Source of the DNA: Nitrospirota bacterium
GTDB taxonomy: Bacteria > Nitrospirota > Thermodesulfovibrionia > UBA6902 > BMS3Bbin08
Direction: 5' to 3'
NCBI GenBank assembly: GCA_030637135.1
Contig: DAOVVO010000082.1
Location: forward strand, 1-6,064
DNA: 6,064 bases
Part shown: in pieces, positions 5,448 through 6,064 of the stretch
How the letters are laid out: every line of letters begins with the position of its first letter
How positions within the stretch are numbered: position 1 is the first letter of the stretch
Notes under the pieces: generated by a model
Databases searched by the model: none
What the model saw: only the letters and a program-made list of their open reading frames with translations
What the model was told of the DNA's origin: nothing
Made by a program: the position numbers and the translations under genes

Positions 5448-5492
5448 AGGAATATTTATAATTTTTTCGCTCGATATTCCTGCATCAGGAAT
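5448..5492. other. Mutually exclusive inverted repeats
   Basis: The segment atattcctg (5474-5482) can pair in two ways: its first 8 bases with aggaatat (5448-5455), or attcctg (5476-5482) with caggaat (5486-5492) across a 3-base loop. Only one pairing can form at a time, as in an attenuator, but no T-run or adjacent coding start is present to give it a clear job. Confidence 0.4.
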
Positions 5493-5639
5493 GCGGAAGA
5501 ACGCCTGCTGTTCGTTTTCAGAAAAGGCTTAAAGGTCTTCAAATTTAATAGTCTATCTGGTATAGTATTATATCTCAAATTCAGTCACCTGTTTGTATTA
5601 TAGAACATAACTGTTATCTGAAGATTAACATGCGCTAAA

Positions 5640-5715
5640 GGGCGGATAGCTCAGTTGGGAGAGCGCAGCCCTTACAAGGCTGAGGTCACAGGTTCGAGCC
5701 CTGTTCCGCCTACCA
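5640..5715 (+). tRNA. tRNA-Val (anticodon UAC)
   Basis: A complete cloverleaf is visible. The acceptor stem pairs 5640-5646 (gggcgga) with 5705-5711 (tccgcct), with one G-U at the first pair. The D-stem is gctc/gagc (5649-5652, 5661-5664). The anticodon stem cagcc/ggctg encloses the loop CTTACAA with anticodon TAC at 5673-5675. The T-stem acagg/cctgt encloses TTCGAGC. The discriminator is A5712 and the CCA at 5713-5715 is encoded. UAC reads valine GUA and GUG codons. tRNA-Asp follows 163 bp downstream. Confidence 0.97.
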
Positions 5716-5779
5716 TACAAAAGCAGTTAAAAGTTAAGAGTGAAGAGTTAAAACCCGAACCATTTATTCGCTTTTCAAT

Positions 5780-5791
5780 GGGGTGGTAGTT
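5780..5791 (+). repeat. 12-bp duplicate of the tRNA-Asp 5' end
   Basis: The sequence ggggtggtagtt is identical to 5879-5890, the first 12 nucleotides of tRNA-Asp. The match starts exactly at tRNA position 1. Together the two copies bracket 5792-5878, as a target-site duplication would. Confidence 0.8.
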
Positions 5792-5878
5792 TCCGCCTCG
5801 GCGGATCCCGACGGGTCGGGAAGGCGCCTTTTTTAAATTTTTCAATTTGTAATTTGAGATTTGTAATTTAATAGATGT
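5792..5878. mobile_element. Candidate 87-bp palindromic insertion beside tRNA-Asp
   Basis: The segment is flanked by the 12-bp direct repeat 5780-5791 / 5879-5890. Its left part is G+C-rich and palindromic: ccgcc/ggcgg (5793-5797, 5800-5804), tcccga/tcggga (5806-5811, 5816-5821) and the perfect palindrome aaggcgcctt (5821-5830). Its right part is A+T-rich and contains atttgtaattt twice (5845-5855 and 5859-5869). It encodes no protein. The composition and the bracketing repeats suggest a small non-autonomous element, which is an inference. Alternatively it could be the remains of a duplicated tRNA-Asp gene. Confidence 0.45.
5806..5834 (+). terminator. Terminator-like hairpins followed by a T-run
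   Basis: A 6-bp stem with a 4-base loop (tcccga-cggg-tcggga) is followed by the palindrome aaggcgcctt running into six T residues (5829-5834). This could end transcription after tRNA-Val. If it does, tRNA-Asp would need its own promoter. The hairpin is not directly adjacent to the T-run, so the call is tentative. Confidence 0.3.
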
Positions 5879-5955
5879 GGGGTGGTAGTTCAGTTGGTTA
5901 GAACGCTGGCCTGTCAAGCCAGAGGTCGCGGGTTCGAGTCCCGTCCACCCCGCCA
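5879..5955 (+). tRNA. tRNA-Asp (anticodon GUC)
   Basis: A complete cloverleaf is visible. The acceptor stem ggggtgg (5879-5885) pairs with ccacccc (5945-5951). The D-stem is gttc/gaac (5888-5891, 5901-5904). The anticodon stem ctggc/gccag... (5906-5910, 5918-5922) encloses the loop CTGTCAA with anticodon GTC at 5913-5915. The T-stem gcggg/cccgt encloses TTCGAGT. The discriminator is G5952, as usual for tRNA-Asp, and CCA is encoded at 5953-5955. Its first 12 nucleotides are repeated at 5780-5791. Confidence 0.97.
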
Positions 5956-5978
5956 TATTATTATTTAGGGGTCAGGCC

Positions 5979-6007
5979 TTGACATAGGACAAGTTCCAAA
6001 TTAAACT
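5979..6007 (+). promoter_or_regulatory. Possible promoter for a gene beyond the window
   Basis: A consensus -35 box TTGACA (5979-5984) is followed after 17 bp by TAAACT (6002-6007), a moderate -10 box. The rest of the window (to 6064) is A-rich and shows no start codon with a convincing frame. The call is weak because the gene it would serve is not visible. Confidence 0.25.
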
Positions 6008-6064
6008 ATCATCTAAACTTCACAAATTTAATTTAAAAAAACAGTCAAGTAGAAAGAAGATTCC

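Larger units (their letters stand above)
5279..5639. other. Gene-free stretch between bamD and the tRNA genes
   Basis: No credible ORF is present on either strand. The stretch holds the bamD promoter (5322-5350), a 14-bp palindrome (5387-5400) and a set of alternative inverted repeats (5448-5492). It must also contain the promoter for tRNA-Val. TATTAT occurs at 5566-5571 and 5596-5601, but neither has a convincing -35 box, so I do not place that promoter. Confidence 0.6.

Noticed and set aside
5672..5956. A 94-residue minus-strand ORF containing WTGLEPATS and GGTGLEPVTSAL
   Set aside because: It is the antisense translation of tRNA-Val and tRNA-Asp; such TGLEP-type peptides are a well-known artefact of tRNA genes read backwards.
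1..6064. CRISPR array, phage, toxin-antitoxin or defence system
   Set aside because: There are no regularly spaced repeats, no cas-like or nuclease or integrase genes, and every substantial ORF is assigned to a housekeeping family or a known DUF.

Overview
The window comes from an A+T-rich diderm (Gram-negative-type) bacterial chromosome. The evidence is a BamD outer-membrane assembly lipoprotein, a second lipoprotein of the DUF3568 type, and tRNA genes with encoded CCA. The gene content recalls Nitrospirota or Desulfobacterota-like lineages, but that assignment rests on memory of gene neighbourhoods and is weak. Almost everything here is housekeeping. I see no CRISPR array, phage module, toxin-antitoxin pair or defence system.

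Layout from left to right: the 3' end of pgk (+); smpB (-), whose frame is cut by an in-frame TAA 15 codons before the natural end; a 429-base gene-free stretch with a G+C-rich, self-complementary island of about 175 bp flanked by two divergent sigma-70-like promoters; a two-gene phosphate-uptake operon (+), DUF47/PhoU-like followed by a PiT transporter, overlapping by 8 nt; tsaC (-), needed for the tRNA t6A modification, tail-to-tail with pit and overlapping it by 8 nt; a divergent spacer with a perfect 11-bp hairpin; a DUF3568 lipoprotein gene (+); a Met8-type siroheme-synthesis gene (-) overlapping that gene's end by 6 nt and coupled by a GTGA overlap to upstream bamD (-); a 361-base gene-free stretch with the bamD promoter and a 14-bp palindrome; then tRNA-Val(UAC) and tRNA-Asp(GUC).

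The genes fall into small independent units: trans-translation (smpB), Pi import (DUF47-pit), t6A formation (tsaC), and a bamD/siroheme pair. The observations most worth following are: (1) the nonsense codon in smpB with a well-preserved basic tail beyond it; (2) an 87-bp palindrome-rich segment bracketed by a 12-bp direct repeat that begins exactly at nucleotide 1 of tRNA-Asp, looking like a small insertion with target duplication; (3) the structured G+C-rich island between smpB and the phosphate operon. None of these amounts to a new multi-gene system.
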